A stretch of DNA of 64,000 bases from positions 63,720 through 127,719 of the forward strand of contig NZ_FQZS01000003.1 of assembly GCF_900142105.1 (NCBI RefSeq). The letters run 5' to 3'. Numbering within the stretch: the first letter of the stretch is position 1; each line of letters begins with the position of its first letter. The notes under the pieces were generated by a model. That model did not search any database, was not told the origin of the DNA, and saw only the letters and a program-made list of their open reading frames with translations. This document shows positions 16,414-25,916 of the stretch, piece by piece. This stretch comes from Lutispora thermophila DSM 19022 (GTDB lineage Bacteria; Bacillota; Clostridia; Lutisporales; Lutisporaceae). A program made the translations under genes and the position numbers.

Positions 16414-17262
16414 TACTCTTACCCCTTCATTAGAGGCTTCTACAATCTTCAACGTCCAATTTCCTTTCATAATCTTCAAATGGTTCTTCATGGTCACTTC
16501 AAAATCTTTTTCATCTTTTGACAATATGGCAATGATGGTAGGCCCTGCTCCGCTCAGGAAACTGGCCAATGCTCCCAGGGATTGGGCTTTGTCAACTATA
16601 TTATCAAATTCCGGCACAAGGCTTTTCCTATAAGGCTGATGGAGCTTGTCCCTACAAGCATACTTCAGCAGTTCAACATCTCCTGTTATCATGGCGGCAG
16701 TTAGCAATGATGCCCTTCCAATATTGAACACTCCGTCTTTGAAGGCTATTTCCTTAGGAAGGACTTCTCTTGCCTGAGCAGTAGGCAATGTATATTCAGG
16801 GTACATTACAGCATATTTGAACCCCTCATAAGCTTTCTGGCGGAAATACACAACTTTTTCTTCAGCCATGAAGGAAACCGTAAAACCTCCTAAGAAGGCT
16901 GGAACAATATTATCCGGATGACCTTCCATTTCGGTTCCAATTTTAATCAGTTCATCTATTGACATGTTGGCTCCAGACATGATATTTCCAGCTATACAGC
17001 CTACAGCTATACAAGCTGCGCTGCTGCCTAGACCTCTGCAAACAGGAATGCCTATTTGCTGATGAATATCGATTAAGGGCATGGGTTTGCCTGTTATATC
17101 AAAAATTCTTTTTACAGCTGAATATATCATGTTGTTTTTATCGGGAAAATTTCTATGTGACTCAGAAAATTTCACACGATTTTCAATGTCAAGAGCCAAT
17201 CCGAGACAGTCAAAACCAGGTCCCAGATTGGCGGTGGTGGCTTTAACAGCTACTTCTATCAT
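16408..17262 (-). CDS. thrB: Homoserine kinase
   Basis: About 284 residues of the GHMP kinase family. It phosphorylates homoserine with ATP in threonine synthesis. The ATP-binding loop I-P-V-C-R-G-L-G-S-S-A-A-C is intact, the N terminus has the family's A-T-T-A-N-L-G-P-G-F-D-C-L-G, and the C terminus has the L-S-G-A-G-P-T-I-I-A motif. The start is the ATG at 17262 (M-I-E-V-A-V-K-A), preceded by AAAGGCGGTGA; a longer frame to 17289 would overlap thrC without its own Shine-Dalgarno site. It follows thrC by 13 bases in the same operon. Confidence 0.95.
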   Translation of the reverse strand: MIEVAVKATTANLGPGFDCLGLALDIENRVKFSESHRNFPDKNNMIYSAVKRIFDITGKPMPLIDIHQQIGIPVCRGLGSSAACIAVGCIAGNIMSGANMSIDELIKIGTEMEGHPDNIVPAFLGGFTVSFMAEEKVVYFRQKAYEGFKYAVMYPEYTLPTAQAREVLPKEIAFKDGVFNIGRASLLTAAMITGDVELLKYACRDKLHQPYRKSLVPEFDNIVDKAQSLGALASFLSGAGPTIIAILSKDEKDFEVTMKNHLKIMKGNWTLKIVEASNEGVRVL

Positions 17263-17275
17263 AACATCACCGCCT

Positions 17276-18328
17276 TTATGAAAGAACATCCATTAAATCA
17301 TTTATATCAGCAGATATGTTTTTCAGGATTATATTTCTTTTCATGGCGGTATCCGGATCTTTGAGACCATTGCCTGTCAATATGCAGACCACTGTTTTGC
17401 CGGAAAGATCGTGGTTTTTAGCGTATTTTATAAGGCCTGCCAAGCTTGCACAAGAGGCTGGTTCTGCAAATATTCCCTCTCGGGAGGATAAAAGCCTATA
17501 GGCTTCCATAATCTCATCGTCGGTGACTTTGTCTATAGTACCTTGGGATTCCTGAAGTGCAGTGTTGGCTTTATCCCAAGAAGCAGGATTGCCTATTCTG
17601 ATGGCAGTAGCAATGGTTTCCGGATTTTCTATAATTCTTCCTTCTACAATGGGTGCAGCTCCTGCAGCTTGAACACCCATCATCTTGGGAAGATTATCTA
17701 TCACAATATTTGCCTTATACTCTTTGTAACCCTTCCAATAAGCAGATATGTTACCTGCATTTCCAACAGGCATAAATTGATAGTCTGGTGCCTTGCCCAA
17801 ATCATCACATATTTCAAATGCTGCAGTTTTCTGCCCTTCCAGTCTGTAGGGGTTAATGGAGTTTACTATGGTTACGGGTAACCGTTTAGCAGCCTCCTTC
17901 ACCAGATTAAGAGCCTGGTCAAAATTTCCCTTTACCTGTACAATATCCGCTCCATATACTATGGCTTGGGAAAGTTTTCCCATGGCTACTTTTCCTTCGG
18001 GAATCAACACTATACATCTTATTCCTGCTCTAGCTGAATAAGCCGCCGCTGATGCTGAAGTGTTGCCTGTAGAAGCACAGATTACATTTTTTGAACCATC
18101 GGCGACAGCCTTGGTTATAGCAGCAGTCATGCCCCTATCCTTAAAGGAACCTGTTGGATTCAGGCCTTCATATTTGAAATAAAGATTACAATTGCCTATA
18201 ATATCCTTTAAACCATTAGACTTGATAAAAGGCGTGTTTCCTTCATTGAGAGTTATTATATTTTGGCAGTAAATATCTTTTAAATAATCTTTATATCTTT
18301 CTATTAAACCTTTATACAATTCAAGCAC
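17276..18328 (-). CDS. thrC: Threonine synthase
   Basis: 350 residues, a PLP-dependent fold-type II enzyme converting O-phosphohomoserine to threonine. The PLP lysine motif is present as G-S-F-K-D-R-G-M near residue 63, and the phosphate-binding Gly-rich region as V-G-N-A-G-N-I-S-A-Y. The length is that of the short, Bacillus-type enzymes. The gene follows the ACT-domain gene by only two bases and precedes thrB, so the order is ACT regulator-thrC-thrB. Confidence 0.96.
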   Translation of the reverse strand: MLELYKGLIERYKDYLKDIYCQNIITLNEGNTPFIKSNGLKDIIGNCNLYFKYEGLNPTGSFKDRGMTAAITKAVADGSKNVICASTGNTSASAAAYSARAGIRCIVLIPEGKVAMGKLSQAIVYGADIVQVKGNFDQALNLVKEAAKRLPVTIVNSINPYRLEGQKTAAFEICDDLGKAPDYQFMPVGNAGNISAYWKGYKEYKANIVIDNLPKMMGVQAAGAAPIVEGRIIENPETIATAIRIGNPASWDKANTALQESQGTIDKVTDDEIMEAYRLLSSREGIFAEPASCASLAGLIKYAKNHDLSGKTVVCILTGNGLKDPDTAMKRNIILKNISADINDLMDVLS

Positions 18329-18330
18329 TC

Positions 18331-18771
18331 CTATTCCATAGCAATTATTTCTACTTTATTACATCCCTTTTTCTCAGACAAAAGCTTTACCAGTTGATCC
18401 GGAGCCACATCCATGTACTTTGTATCAATTGTTATTGTTAAGGATGCAACATCCATTACAGGTATATTCTGGTTTATGGTAAGGATATTGCCTCTCAACT
18501 CTGCTATGACATTGATGATATCAGAAAGAACTCCTGGTTCATGGCGCAATAACATGAACAGGTTGACTATCCTGCCTCTTTCCTGAGTGGTGTAATCAAA
18601 CACCGTATCCTTATATTTATAAAAAGTGCTGCGGCTCAAGGACACCATTTCGCAAGCCTGTTGAATTGTCGTAGCTTCTCCCTTTTTCAATAGCCTTTTG
18701 GCATTAATAACTTTCTCGAACACATCAGGGAGTACGTTGGAGTGAACTATTAACATTCTATCAGCAGTCAT
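18331..18771 (-). CDS. UPF0735-type ACT domain protein (PheB-like)
   Basis: About 146 residues. The N-terminal half looks like a small helical, HTH-like region (I-Q-Q-A-C-E-M-V-S-L-S-R-S-T-F-Y-K-Y), and the C-terminal half is an ACT domain (R-I-V-N-L-F-M-L-L-R-H-E-P-G-V-L-S-D). ACT domains usually bind amino acids, and the position at the head of the threonine operon suggests a regulatory role in threonine synthesis. The ATG at 18771 is chosen because AAAGGTGA lies six bases upstream; the longer frame to 18834 has no good Shine-Dalgarno site. Confidence 0.88.
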   Translation of the reverse strand: MTADRMLIVHSNVLPDVFEKVINAKRLLKKGEATTIQQACEMVSLSRSTFYKYKDTVFDYTTQERGRIVNLFMLLRHEPGVLSDIINVIAELRGNILTINQNIPVMDVASLTITIDTKYMDVAPDQLVKLLSEKKGCNKVEIIAME

Positions 18772-18999
18772 CTTCATCACCTTTCTGTACGCTAATAAAA
18801 TACATGTGTATACAATATGAGCATATTTTAGCACAAATTTCAGAAGATAGCAACAAAGAATAGCAACTGTCCTGGTTTACAAAAGACTACGGAGTATTAC
18901 CCTAATACTAGCAACCTATAACTTACAACCAATGATTGAAAAAATTTTGAAAGAAATGTATATTATTAATGGATTAAAAATAGCAGGAGAGATGAAGTC

Positions 19000-20010
19000 A
19001 TGTCAGAAGTGCTAGTAAAAGAAATAAGGGACCCGTTGGTTGAGAATGTTCATAGAGGAGATATTGTTGTCGTAAATGGTGAAGGAGAAAAGATTGCATT
19101 TCTGGGAGAGCCTGATAAGGTTGCATACATGCGTTCTGCCGCTAAGCCTTTTCAGGCATGTGCAGTTGTGGAAAGCGGAGCAATAGACTATTTTGGACTG
19201 ACAGAGAGAGAACTTGCGGTAATCTGTGGGTCTCATTATGCTGAGGATTTTCATGTTTTGGCAGTGCTATCAATACTATATAAGATTGGATTGGATGAGA
19301 GGTATCTTCAATGTGAACCCACCTATTCGATAAATTCCAAAGTTACTATGGGCTATGTGAAAAAAGGTATTGAGAAGAAGAATGTATTTCACTGCTGCTC
19401 AGGTAAGCAGGCAGGCATGCTGGCTTTGGCTGCAAAAGAAGGATTTGATGCAAGGACTTATTTGGATATAAACAACCCTGTACAACAAAGGATATTGGAT
19501 GTTGTTGCATATTTTACTGAAATGGATAGGGAAAAAGTAACAATAGGTATAGATGGATGCGGAGCTCCTGTCCATGGCATGCCCTTAATAAATATGGCCA
19601 AAGCCTATATGAAACTGGCAAACCCATCTCATGTGGAAGAAAAGTATGTTGGAGCCATAAGAAAGGTTGCAATGACTATGACCGGTTATCCTGAAATGAT
19701 CGCAGGTACAGGAGCTTTCGATACTGAACTGATGAAAGTAACAAAAGGCAGATTGGTGGCTAAAATGGGATCAGACGGAGTATACTGTGTTGGAGCCATA
19801 AGAAAGGATATGGGCATAGCCATTAAGATGGAAGACGGAAATGTAAAAGTATTGCCTTCAGTAGTGCTTGAAACACTAAGACAGCTTGAACTGATAACCA
19901 ATGATGAATTGCAAGAACTAAAACCATTCCATAAGGTTGATATAAAGAACAACAAAGGAGACAGAATAGGAGAAATCATACCGGATTTCAAGCTGGTATT
20001 AAACTACTAA
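19000..20010 (+). CDS. L-asparaginase II family protein
   Basis: 336 residues. It matches the PF06089-type asparaginase family, distinct from the classical AnsA/AnsB fold: A-Y-M-R-S-A-A-K-P-F-Q near residue 47, then C-G-S-H and H-C-C-S-G-K-Q-A-G-M-L, and later I-D-G-C-G-A-P-V-H-G-M-P. It is predicted to hydrolyse asparagine to aspartate and ammonia in the cytoplasm, in keeping with amino-acid fermentation. GGAGAGATGAAGTC precedes the ATG. It is transcribed divergently from the threonine operon across a 228-base gap. No regulator site was recognised. Confidence 0.9.
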   Translation: MSEVLVKEIRDPLVENVHRGDIVVVNGEGEKIAFLGEPDKVAYMRSAAKPFQACAVVESGAIDYFGLTERELAVICGSHYAEDFHVLAVLSILYKIGLDERYLQCEPTYSINSKVTMGYVKKGIEKKNVFHCCSGKQAGMLALAAKEGFDARTYLDINNPVQQRILDVVAYFTEMDREKVTIGIDGCGAPVHGMPLINMAKAYMKLANPSHVEEKYVGAIRKVAMTMTGYPEMIAGTGAFDTELMKVTKGRLVAKMGSDGVYCVGAIRKDMGIAIKMEDGNVKVLPSVVLETLRQLELITNDELQELKPFHKVDIKNNKGDRIGEIIPDFKLVLNY

Positions 20011-20159
20011 TAGACTTAAAGCTTGAAAAAACACTATAAATAATACTTAGTATTAATAGGTTTTAAAAGCCATCTTAGAAATATTTGCAACTGGAATATA
20101 AAATTTCTGTAATTCTTTAATAAATATGACTAATTAATAGTCAGCAAAATGTTATTATT

Positions 20160-20243
20160 TAAAAAAGACCATTTGGTGTATTTTAGTGGATTCTTTAGTG
20201 TGTTTTAGTGTTCTAAAAAGATCCTAAAGGAATCCCCCAAAGC
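20160..20243. repeat. Partial MITE-like repeat, copy B (before tex)
   Basis: Contains TTTTAGTGGATTCTTTAGTG with repeated TTTAGTG units and ends with CCTAAAGGAATCCCCC, the reverse of the family terminus. The matching left end is not clear in the AT-rich sequence from 20011 on, so this is probably a truncated copy. Confidence 0.55.
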
Positions 20244-20259
20244 AAAAAGGAGTGATATA

Positions 20260-22404
20260 TTGGATATAGTAACCGCCCTGAGCCAGGAGTTAAATATAAA
20301 GCCATGGCAGGTAAAAAATACTATAGATCTTATAGATGCTGGTAATACCATACCTTTTATAGCAAGATACAGAAAGGAACAAACAGGAGAGCTATCAGAC
20401 ATCCAATTGAGAGAATTTGGAGAAAGGCTTCAATATCTTAGAAACTTGGAAAACAGAAAAGCAGAGGTCATAAAGCTAATAGATGAGCAAGGCAAGCTTA
20501 CAGATGAGCTGAAAGCAAAGATAGAAGCTGCGAAAGTGCTACAGGAAGTTGAAGATTTATACAGACCCTATAGACCAAAAAAGAGGACCAGGGCTTCTAT
20601 AGCAAAGGAAAAAGGTTTGGAACCTTTGGCAATGCTTATATATGAACAAAAAGAAAGCGACAGAAGTCTGGAAGAAATAGCTTCCGATTATATAAATGCG
20701 GAACTGGGAGTGGAAACCTGGGAAGATGCTGTGAAGGGTGCCATGGACATAATAGCAGAGGATATTTCTGATAATGCTGATTACAGAAAGTTCATAAGGG
20801 AACTTACTTTCAACTTTGGTATCATAGGTACTAAAGGCTTGACAGATGAAAAATCTGAATACCAGATGTATTATGATTTTGCTGAACCTGTAAAGAAGAT
20901 ACCTTCCCATAGAGTGTTGGCAATAAACAGAGGAGAAAAGGAAAAGATGCTTTCTGTCAAGATTGACGCACCTGTGGACAGAATTATAGCTAAACTGGAA
21001 GCAAACATATTAGTGAATAATTCACTCTATGATAATATACTGAAAGATACCATAAAGGACTCCTATGAAAGGCTTATAGCTCCATCCATAGAAAGAGAAA
21101 TAAGAAATGAGTTGACAGAAAAAGCAGAAGACCAAGCAATCAAGGTTTTTGCTGCCAATTTAAAGAGCTTGCTCCTACAACCTCCTATTAAAGGGAAGAA
21201 TGTTATGGGATTTGACCCTGCCTACAGAACCGGCTGTAAAATTGCAATTCTGGACGATACAGGGAAACTTTTGGATACTACCACCGTATATGCCACACCT
21301 CCACAGAACAAGATAGAAGAATCTAAGGAAGAGTTGAAGAAACTTATAGAGAAGTATAATGTAGAAATAATATCCCTTGGAAACGGTACAGCTTCAAGAG
21401 AATCGGAAAGATTATGTGCAGAAATAATTAAGGAAATGGATAGGCCACTTCATTATATTGTAGTCAATGAAGCAGGGGCTTCAGTATACTCTGCATCAGA
21501 GCTGGCGGCAAAAGAATATCCCGATGTGAATGTATCGCTAAGAGGAGCCATATCCATTGGCAGAAGGCTTCAGGATCCTTTAGCGGAATTGGTAAAGATA
21601 GATCCAAAATCAATAGGTGTAGGACAATATCAGCACGATGTATCCCAGAAAAAACTATCCGAAGCTCTAAATGCTGTTGTAGAAGATTGTGTAAACTCTG
21701 TAGGAGTTGATCTCAATACTGCCACGCCATCCTTGCTCCAATATGTGTCAGGCATAAACTCGGCAGTAGCTAAGAATATAGTTGCCTACAGAGAAGAAAA
21801 CGGAAAGTTCAAAAACAGAAAAGAACTTTTGAAGGTAAAAAAGCTTGGAGAAAAAGTATTTGAGCAATGTGCAGGATTTTTGCGAATACCAGAATCAGAC
21901 AACATATTGGACAATACGGCAGTGCATCCAGAATCCTATGATGCTGCAGAAAAACTATTAGTAAAATTAGGTTGCAATAACAAAGAAACAAAAGCCATAG
22001 CAGAGGCTTTGAACATGATTAAGTTGATGGATATGGAAAAACTGTCCCAAGAGATAGGAGTAGGAGTACCAACGCTTAAAGATATAATAAAGGAACTTCA
22101 AAAACCTGGCAGAGACCCTAGAGATGAAATGCCAAAGCCCATATTCCATACAGATGTGTTGGAGATGAAAGATCTGAAAACGGGTATGATACTTACGGGT
22201 ACAGTTAGAAATGTCGCGGACTTCGGAGCATTTGTGGACATTGGAGTTCATCAGGATGGTCTGGTACACATATCTGGGTTGTCGGATAATTTCGTGAAGC
22301 ATCCTATGGATGTGGTTCAAGTAGGAGATATAGTAAAGGTTAAGGTATTGGATGTAGATATGGATAGAAGCCGAATAAGCCTCAGTATGAAAGGAATTAT
22401 ATAG
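20260..22404 (+). CDS. Tex family RNA-binding protein
   Basis: 714 residues. Order of domains: N-terminal Tex helical region (N-T-I-P-F-I-A-R-Y-R-K-E near residue 30), a YqgF/RNase H-like domain (G-F-D-P-A-Y-R-T-G-C-K near 322), helix-hairpin-helix segments (about 490-560) and a C-terminal S1 RNA-binding domain from about 640 (G-M-I-L-T-G-T-V-R-N-V-A-D-F-G-A). Tex is a conserved transcription- and RNA-associated protein. The start is TTG 20260, seven bases after AAAGGAGTG. It is followed by a strong terminator. Confidence 0.95.
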   Translation: MDIVTALSQELNIKPWQVKNTIDLIDAGNTIPFIARYRKEQTGELSDIQLREFGERLQYLRNLENRKAEVIKLIDEQGKLTDELKAKIEAAKVLQEVEDLYRPYRPKKRTRASIAKEKGLEPLAMLIYEQKESDRSLEEIASDYINAELGVETWEDAVKGAMDIIAEDISDNADYRKFIRELTFNFGIIGTKGLTDEKSEYQMYYDFAEPVKKIPSHRVLAINRGEKEKMLSVKIDAPVDRIIAKLEANILVNNSLYDNILKDTIKDSYERLIAPSIEREIRNELTEKAEDQAIKVFAANLKSLLLQPPIKGKNVMGFDPAYRTGCKIAILDDTGKLLDTTTVYATPPQNKIEESKEELKKLIEKYNVEIISLGNGTASRESERLCAEIIKEMDRPLHYIVVNEAGASVYSASELAAKEYPDVNVSLRGAISIGRRLQDPLAELVKIDPKSIGVGQYQHDVSQKKLSEALNAVVEDCVNSVGVDLNTATPSLLQYVSGINSAVAKNIVAYREENGKFKNRKELLKVKKLGEKVFEQCAGFLRIPESDNILDNTAVHPESYDAAEKLLVKLGCNNKETKAIAEALNMIKLMDMEKLSQEIGVGVPTLKDIIKELQKPGRDPRDEMPKPIFHTDVLEMKDLKTGMILTGTVRNVADFGAFVDIGVHQDGLVHISGLSDNFVKHPMDVVQVGDIVKVKVLDVDMDRSRISLSMKGII

Positions 22405-22452
22405 AAGGTTATTCATAACTATTACGTTGTTAAGAATCCTTAAATACTATTG

Positions 22453-22504
22453 ACAACCCATCTACCTAAAGTATTGGAAATGGCAGGAGGATGGGTTGTT
22501 TTTT
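22453..22504 (+). terminator. Terminator after tex
   Basis: ACAACCCAT (22453-22461) pairs with ATGGGTTGT (22491-22499), followed by six T bases. Confidence 0.85.
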
Positions 22505-22545
22505 ATATAAGTTTTTTATGTTTAGTTATATTTTACAAATCCTGT

Positions 22546-22580
22546 CCATACTAATTAATGTAGTACATTAATTAGTATGG
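22546..22580. promoter_or_regulatory. 35-bp perfect palindrome at the signal peptidase start
   Basis: CCATACTAATTAATGTA (22546-22562) and its exact reverse complement (22564-22580) flank a single G at 22563. The right arm runs into the GGAGGG Shine-Dalgarno sequence of the SipW-like gene, so the site could act as an operator for a dimeric repressor or as an RNA hairpin that masks the ribosome site. Confidence 0.85.
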
Positions 22581-22588
22581 AGGGAAAA

Positions 22589-23122
22589 ATGGTTAGAAAG
22601 TGCACAAGCATACTTGTGGGATTTATTTTGTCAGCATTTATTATATCCATGCTTATCCTTAATATTTCTTCATACATTAATAGATCAAATCCAGAGTATA
22701 TATCAAGCATAGGTCCATATAAGATAATGAAGGTGATTACAGGCAGTATGATCCCTGCTATTGATGTTGGTGATATTATAATTGCAAAAGAACCGGATAT
22801 AGACAGCCTGAGGGTGGGTGACATTATAACATTCAGAATACCAGGTAATATTCTTGTTACTCATAGGATTGTTGATATAAGACAAGATGGCAGTTTCATT
22901 ACTAAAGGAGACGCTAATCTTCAAGAGGATACAGGGATATGGGTAGGTGAAAGCAATATTGTGGGTAAATATGAGTTCAGGATACCTGGAGGAGCAAGTG
23001 TAATAGACTCTTTTAAAGATTATTGCGGACTTATACTATTCTTTATGTTGCTTTCATTTATTGTACCCAAAATGAATATAAAACAAATTATTTCTGCATT
23101 TTACAGCAAAACTAGTATGTAA
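22589..23122 (+). CDS. SipW-like signal peptidase I (ER type, Ser-His)
   Basis: About 177 residues, with an N-terminal membrane segment (residues 8-27) and a second at the C terminus. The catalytic serine lies in V-I-T-G-S-M-I-P-A and the second catalytic residue is a histidine in V-T-H-R-I-V, not lysine, as in SipW and eukaryotic/archaeal signal peptidases. Further conserved boxes are V-G-D-I-I-T-F and T-K-G-D-A-N. SipW processes TasA-type matrix proteins in Bacillus; no such substrate is encoded here. ATG 22589 is chosen over 22577 because GGAGGG is at 22579-22584. Confidence 0.88.
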   Translation: MVRKCTSILVGFILSAFIISMLILNISSYINRSNPEYISSIGPYKIMKVITGSMIPAIDVGDIIIAKEPDIDSLRVGDIITFRIPGNILVTHRIVDIRQDGSFITKGDANLQEDTGIWVGESNIVGKYEFRIPGGASVIDSFKDYCGLILFFMLLSFIVPKMNIKQIISAFYSKTSM

Positions 23123-23177
23123 TACAAATATGGCTGCACATCATCATATCATTGATTAGGTTTATAGGGCCATTAAG

Positions 23178-23204
23178 GGCTGCTGGGTAATGCAGCAGTC
23201 TTTA
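23178..23204 (+). terminator. Probable terminator after the signal peptidase gene
   Basis: GGCTGCT (23178-23184) pairs with AGCAGTC (23194-23200) with one G-T pair, followed by TTTAATT. Confidence 0.55.
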
Positions 23205-23343
23205 ATTATTCAAAAATCTTAGTTAATGTTTTTATAGAAAATATAAAATCAGTATGATAAATTATAAATAACATAATCCAATAATGTACGGTGAAGTTGT
23301 AGACTTATAACATAAAATAAAAAAACATATAGGGGGTTAAAAC

Positions 23344-24501
23344 ATGATACTTATAAAAAACGGTACAGTACTTACAATGGCTGATAAGAACTATGAAAGA
23401 GGAAGCGTGTTAGTTGATAAAGGCAAGATAATTGCTGTAGGAGAGGAAGTTGAGGTGCCGGCAGATGCCATGGTAATAGATGCCGAAGGCAAAATAGTTA
23501 TGCCGGGCATGATCGATGCCCACTGCCATCTAGGCATGTGGGAAGATTCCATAGGATTTGAAGGTGCTGATGGCAACGAGATGACAGATCCCGTAACACC
23601 TCATCTGAGAGCCATAGATGGTATAAATCCTATGGATAGAACCTTTGAAGAAGCTAGAGAAGGTGGCATTACGACAGTATGTACCGGTCCCGGTAGCGCC
23701 AATGTAATTGGAGGCACCTTTACCATCATCAAAACCTATGGAAAAAGAATCGATGATATGATTGTCAGAGATCCTGCGGCTATGAAAGTGGCCTTTGGCG
23801 AAAATCCAAAGAGAGTATATAACGAGAGAAAGCAGATGCCTACTACAAGAATGGCTACAGCGGCCATATTAAGGGAGCAGCTCATGAAAGCCAAAGCTTA
23901 TAAGGAAAAGTTGGATAAAGCGAAGGAAGACCCTGATAAGAAGCCGGATTTTGACATGAAGATGGAAGCTTTGCTGAAGGTTATAAATAGGGAAATACCT
24001 CTTAAAGCCCATGCCCACAGAGCAGATGATGTTTTCACGGCCATAAGGATTGCTAACGAGTTTGATGTGGATATAACATTAGATCACTGCACAGAGGGGC
24101 ACCTTATAGCAGATGAGCTGGCAAAAGAGGGAAAACCCGTCATCAGTGGTCCTCATTTCACAGAAAGGTCCAAGCCGGAATTGAAGAACAAAACCTATGA
24201 GTCTCCTGTTGCTCTTTGGAATGCAGGAGTAAAATTCTGCATTATGACGGATCATCCTGTAATACCCATACAACATCTGCCCATCTGTGCCGGTCTTGTA
24301 GCTAAGGAAGGCTTGGATGAAATGGAAGCATTAAAAGCCATAACTCTTTATCCTGCAGAAATACTGAAAATAGATGACAGGGTAGGCAGCATTGAAGTAG
24401 GTAAGGATGCAGATATAGTAATATTTGATGGGCATCCCTTCAATGCAACGTCCAAGACAGAAGTTGTGCTGATAAACGGCCAAGTAGTATATAGAAGATA
24501 G
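23344..24501 (+). CDS. Amidohydrolase family protein
   Basis: 385 residues, a metal-dependent amidohydrolase with the composite beta domain at both ends and a central barrel. Metal-binding signatures: M-I-D-A-H-C-H-L-G near residue 58, K-A-H-A-H-R near 222, L-D-H-C-T-E-G-H near 245 and the catalytic aspartate in M-T-D-H-P-V near 301. It belongs to the imidazolonepropionase-like group, commonly annotated only as amidohydrolase, and the substrate is unknown. AGGGGGTT precedes the ATG. The gene stands alone with a terminator downstream. Confidence 0.9.
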   Translation: MILIKNGTVLTMADKNYERGSVLVDKGKIIAVGEEVEVPADAMVIDAEGKIVMPGMIDAHCHLGMWEDSIGFEGADGNEMTDPVTPHLRAIDGINPMDRTFEEAREGGITTVCTGPGSANVIGGTFTIIKTYGKRIDDMIVRDPAAMKVAFGENPKRVYNERKQMPTTRMATAAILREQLMKAKAYKEKLDKAKEDPDKKPDFDMKMEALLKVINREIPLKAHAHRADDVFTAIRIANEFDVDITLDHCTEGHLIADELAKEGKPVISGPHFTERSKPELKNKTYESPVALWNAGVKFCIMTDHPVIPIQHLPICAGLVAKEGLDEMEALKAITLYPAEILKIDDRVGSIEVGKDADIVIFDGHPFNATSKTEVVLINGQVVYRR

Positions 24502-24509
24502 ATTAATGC

Positions 24510-24554
24510 AAAAGGCTGTTTCAGAAGTATTTTCTGTACAGCCTTTTGTTTTGC
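24510..24554 (+). terminator. Terminator after the amidohydrolase gene
   Basis: AAAAGGCTGT (24510-24519) pairs with ACAGCCTTTT (24538-24547), followed by GTTTTGC. Confidence 0.85.
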
Positions 24555-24665
24555 AATTTTAGTGAATAATATTATAAGATATTTAAAGGAAGCTTTCGAA
24601 AAGACTGTGGAATATAGAAAACAGAATATGTTATGTGGCCGGTTTGCAGGGAGGTGAAGAGCATT

Positions 24666-25910
24666 ATGAAGAGGTTAAAGAGTTATTTGCTACCTGTTAT
24701 ATGTGTTACCCTATTTGGAGAAATATATTTTTATCCTTTTAGTAGCAGTTTCAGATTTTCAGCAGGAATAATTGTTTTAAATTTAATAATTTTAATCCTA
24801 GATGATTTATCCGAGTTCATGATGGCTTTCCTATCCGGCATATCAGTTTTTTTTATCAGAAGTTTAATTGATATAGTTTTGAAGAAAGGCACCCTACAAT
24901 ATATATACTTGGAAAACTTTCCTTCAGCCATATATTATATGTTATATGGAACATTGGCAGTGTTACTATCAATTAAGAAGTATAAAGATAAAATTCTAGT
25001 GGGTATATTGCTTCTTTCAATTGTAGACTCTCTAAGCAATATTATTGAAGCTTTGATCCGAGATAGGCTTTTAAGTTTCAATATGGTGCAGATAATCATA
25101 CTGGTAGGCTTGGCTAGAAGCATAACAGCATATATAATATACATTATGTACAAGAATCAAGAACTTTTTATACAAAAGAGAGAGCATCAAAAGAGATACA
25201 GCCAGCTTAATCTTTTAGTTTCCGATATTCAGGCTGAAATGTTTTATCTCAAGAAATCCATGGCTGACATAGAAAAAGTCATGAGTAAAAGTTATAAATT
25301 ATATGAAAAATATAAAGAAGATAAGGAATTGCAGGAAGACACTTTAGATATAGCACGGGAAGTTCATGAGATTAAAAAGGATTACAATAGAGTATTGGGA
25401 GGATTTGAAAGTTTCCTTAAAAAATTTGAAACCAATGACTTAATGACTATAATAGACATTAAAGACATAATAGAAGAGAATACTAATAGATACTTAGATT
25501 CAAAGGGACTTATAAATAATATACATATAGAGTTTGATTTTAAAGATAAATTTTCGTTAAGCAAATATTATAGTCTGTTTACAATCTTAAATAATCTTAT
25601 TGTTAACGCATTGGATGCCTGTGGTTCAAAGGGAAAAGTAAAAGTTTTGGAAATCAGCGATAAAGACAATATATATTTCCATGTGGAGGACAATGGCATT
25701 GGAATAGAAGAAGAAATACTTCCATATATATTCAATCCTGGTTTTACTACAAAATACTACCCTGATACAGGCAAGGCTTCTACAGGTATAGGACTTTCTC
25801 ATGTTAAGAATATTGTAGAGGAACTAGGTGGAAGTATTGTGGTAGACTCAAAACCTGGTCAGGGCACATTATTTACTGTAGTTTTGCCAAAAAATTCATT
25901 GTTAGGGTGA
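24666..25910 (+). CDS. Membrane sensor histidine kinase, GlnK (YcbA)-like
   Basis: About 414 residues. The N-terminal ~170 residues are hydrophobic, with about six membrane segments; a coiled linker and a dimerisation helix with a likely phospho-acceptor histidine (A-R-E-V-H-E-I-K-K-D) follow; then the ATPase domain with N-box N-N-L-I-V-N-A-L-D-A-C, V-E-D-N-G-I-G-I and S-T-G-I-G-L-S-H-V. ATG 24666 follows GGGAGGTGAAG. It is paired with a GlnL/YcbB-like regulator 6 bases downstream and precedes gltS; B. subtilis GlnK-GlnL controls glutaminase and glutamine uptake in response to glutamine, so a glutamate/glutamine signal is the best guess. Confidence 0.85.
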   Translation: MKRLKSYLLPVICVTLFGEIYFYPFSSSFRFSAGIIVLNLIILILDDLSEFMMAFLSGISVFFIRSLIDIVLKKGTLQYIYLENFPSAIYYMLYGTLAVLLSIKKYKDKILVGILLLSIVDSLSNIIEALIRDRLLSFNMVQIIILVGLARSITAYIIYIMYKNQELFIQKREHQKRYSQLNLLVSDIQAEMFYLKKSMADIEKVMSKSYKLYEKYKEDKELQEDTLDIAREVHEIKKDYNRVLGGFESFLKKFETNDLMTIIDIKDIIEENTNRYLDSKGLINNIHIEFDFKDKFSLSKYYSLFTILNNLIVNALDACGSKGKVKVLEISDKDNIYFHVEDNGIGIEEEILPYIFNPGFTTKYYPDTGKASTGIGLSHVKNIVEELGGSIVVDSKPGQGTLFTVVLPKNSLLG

Positions 25911-25916
25911 TGTTTT

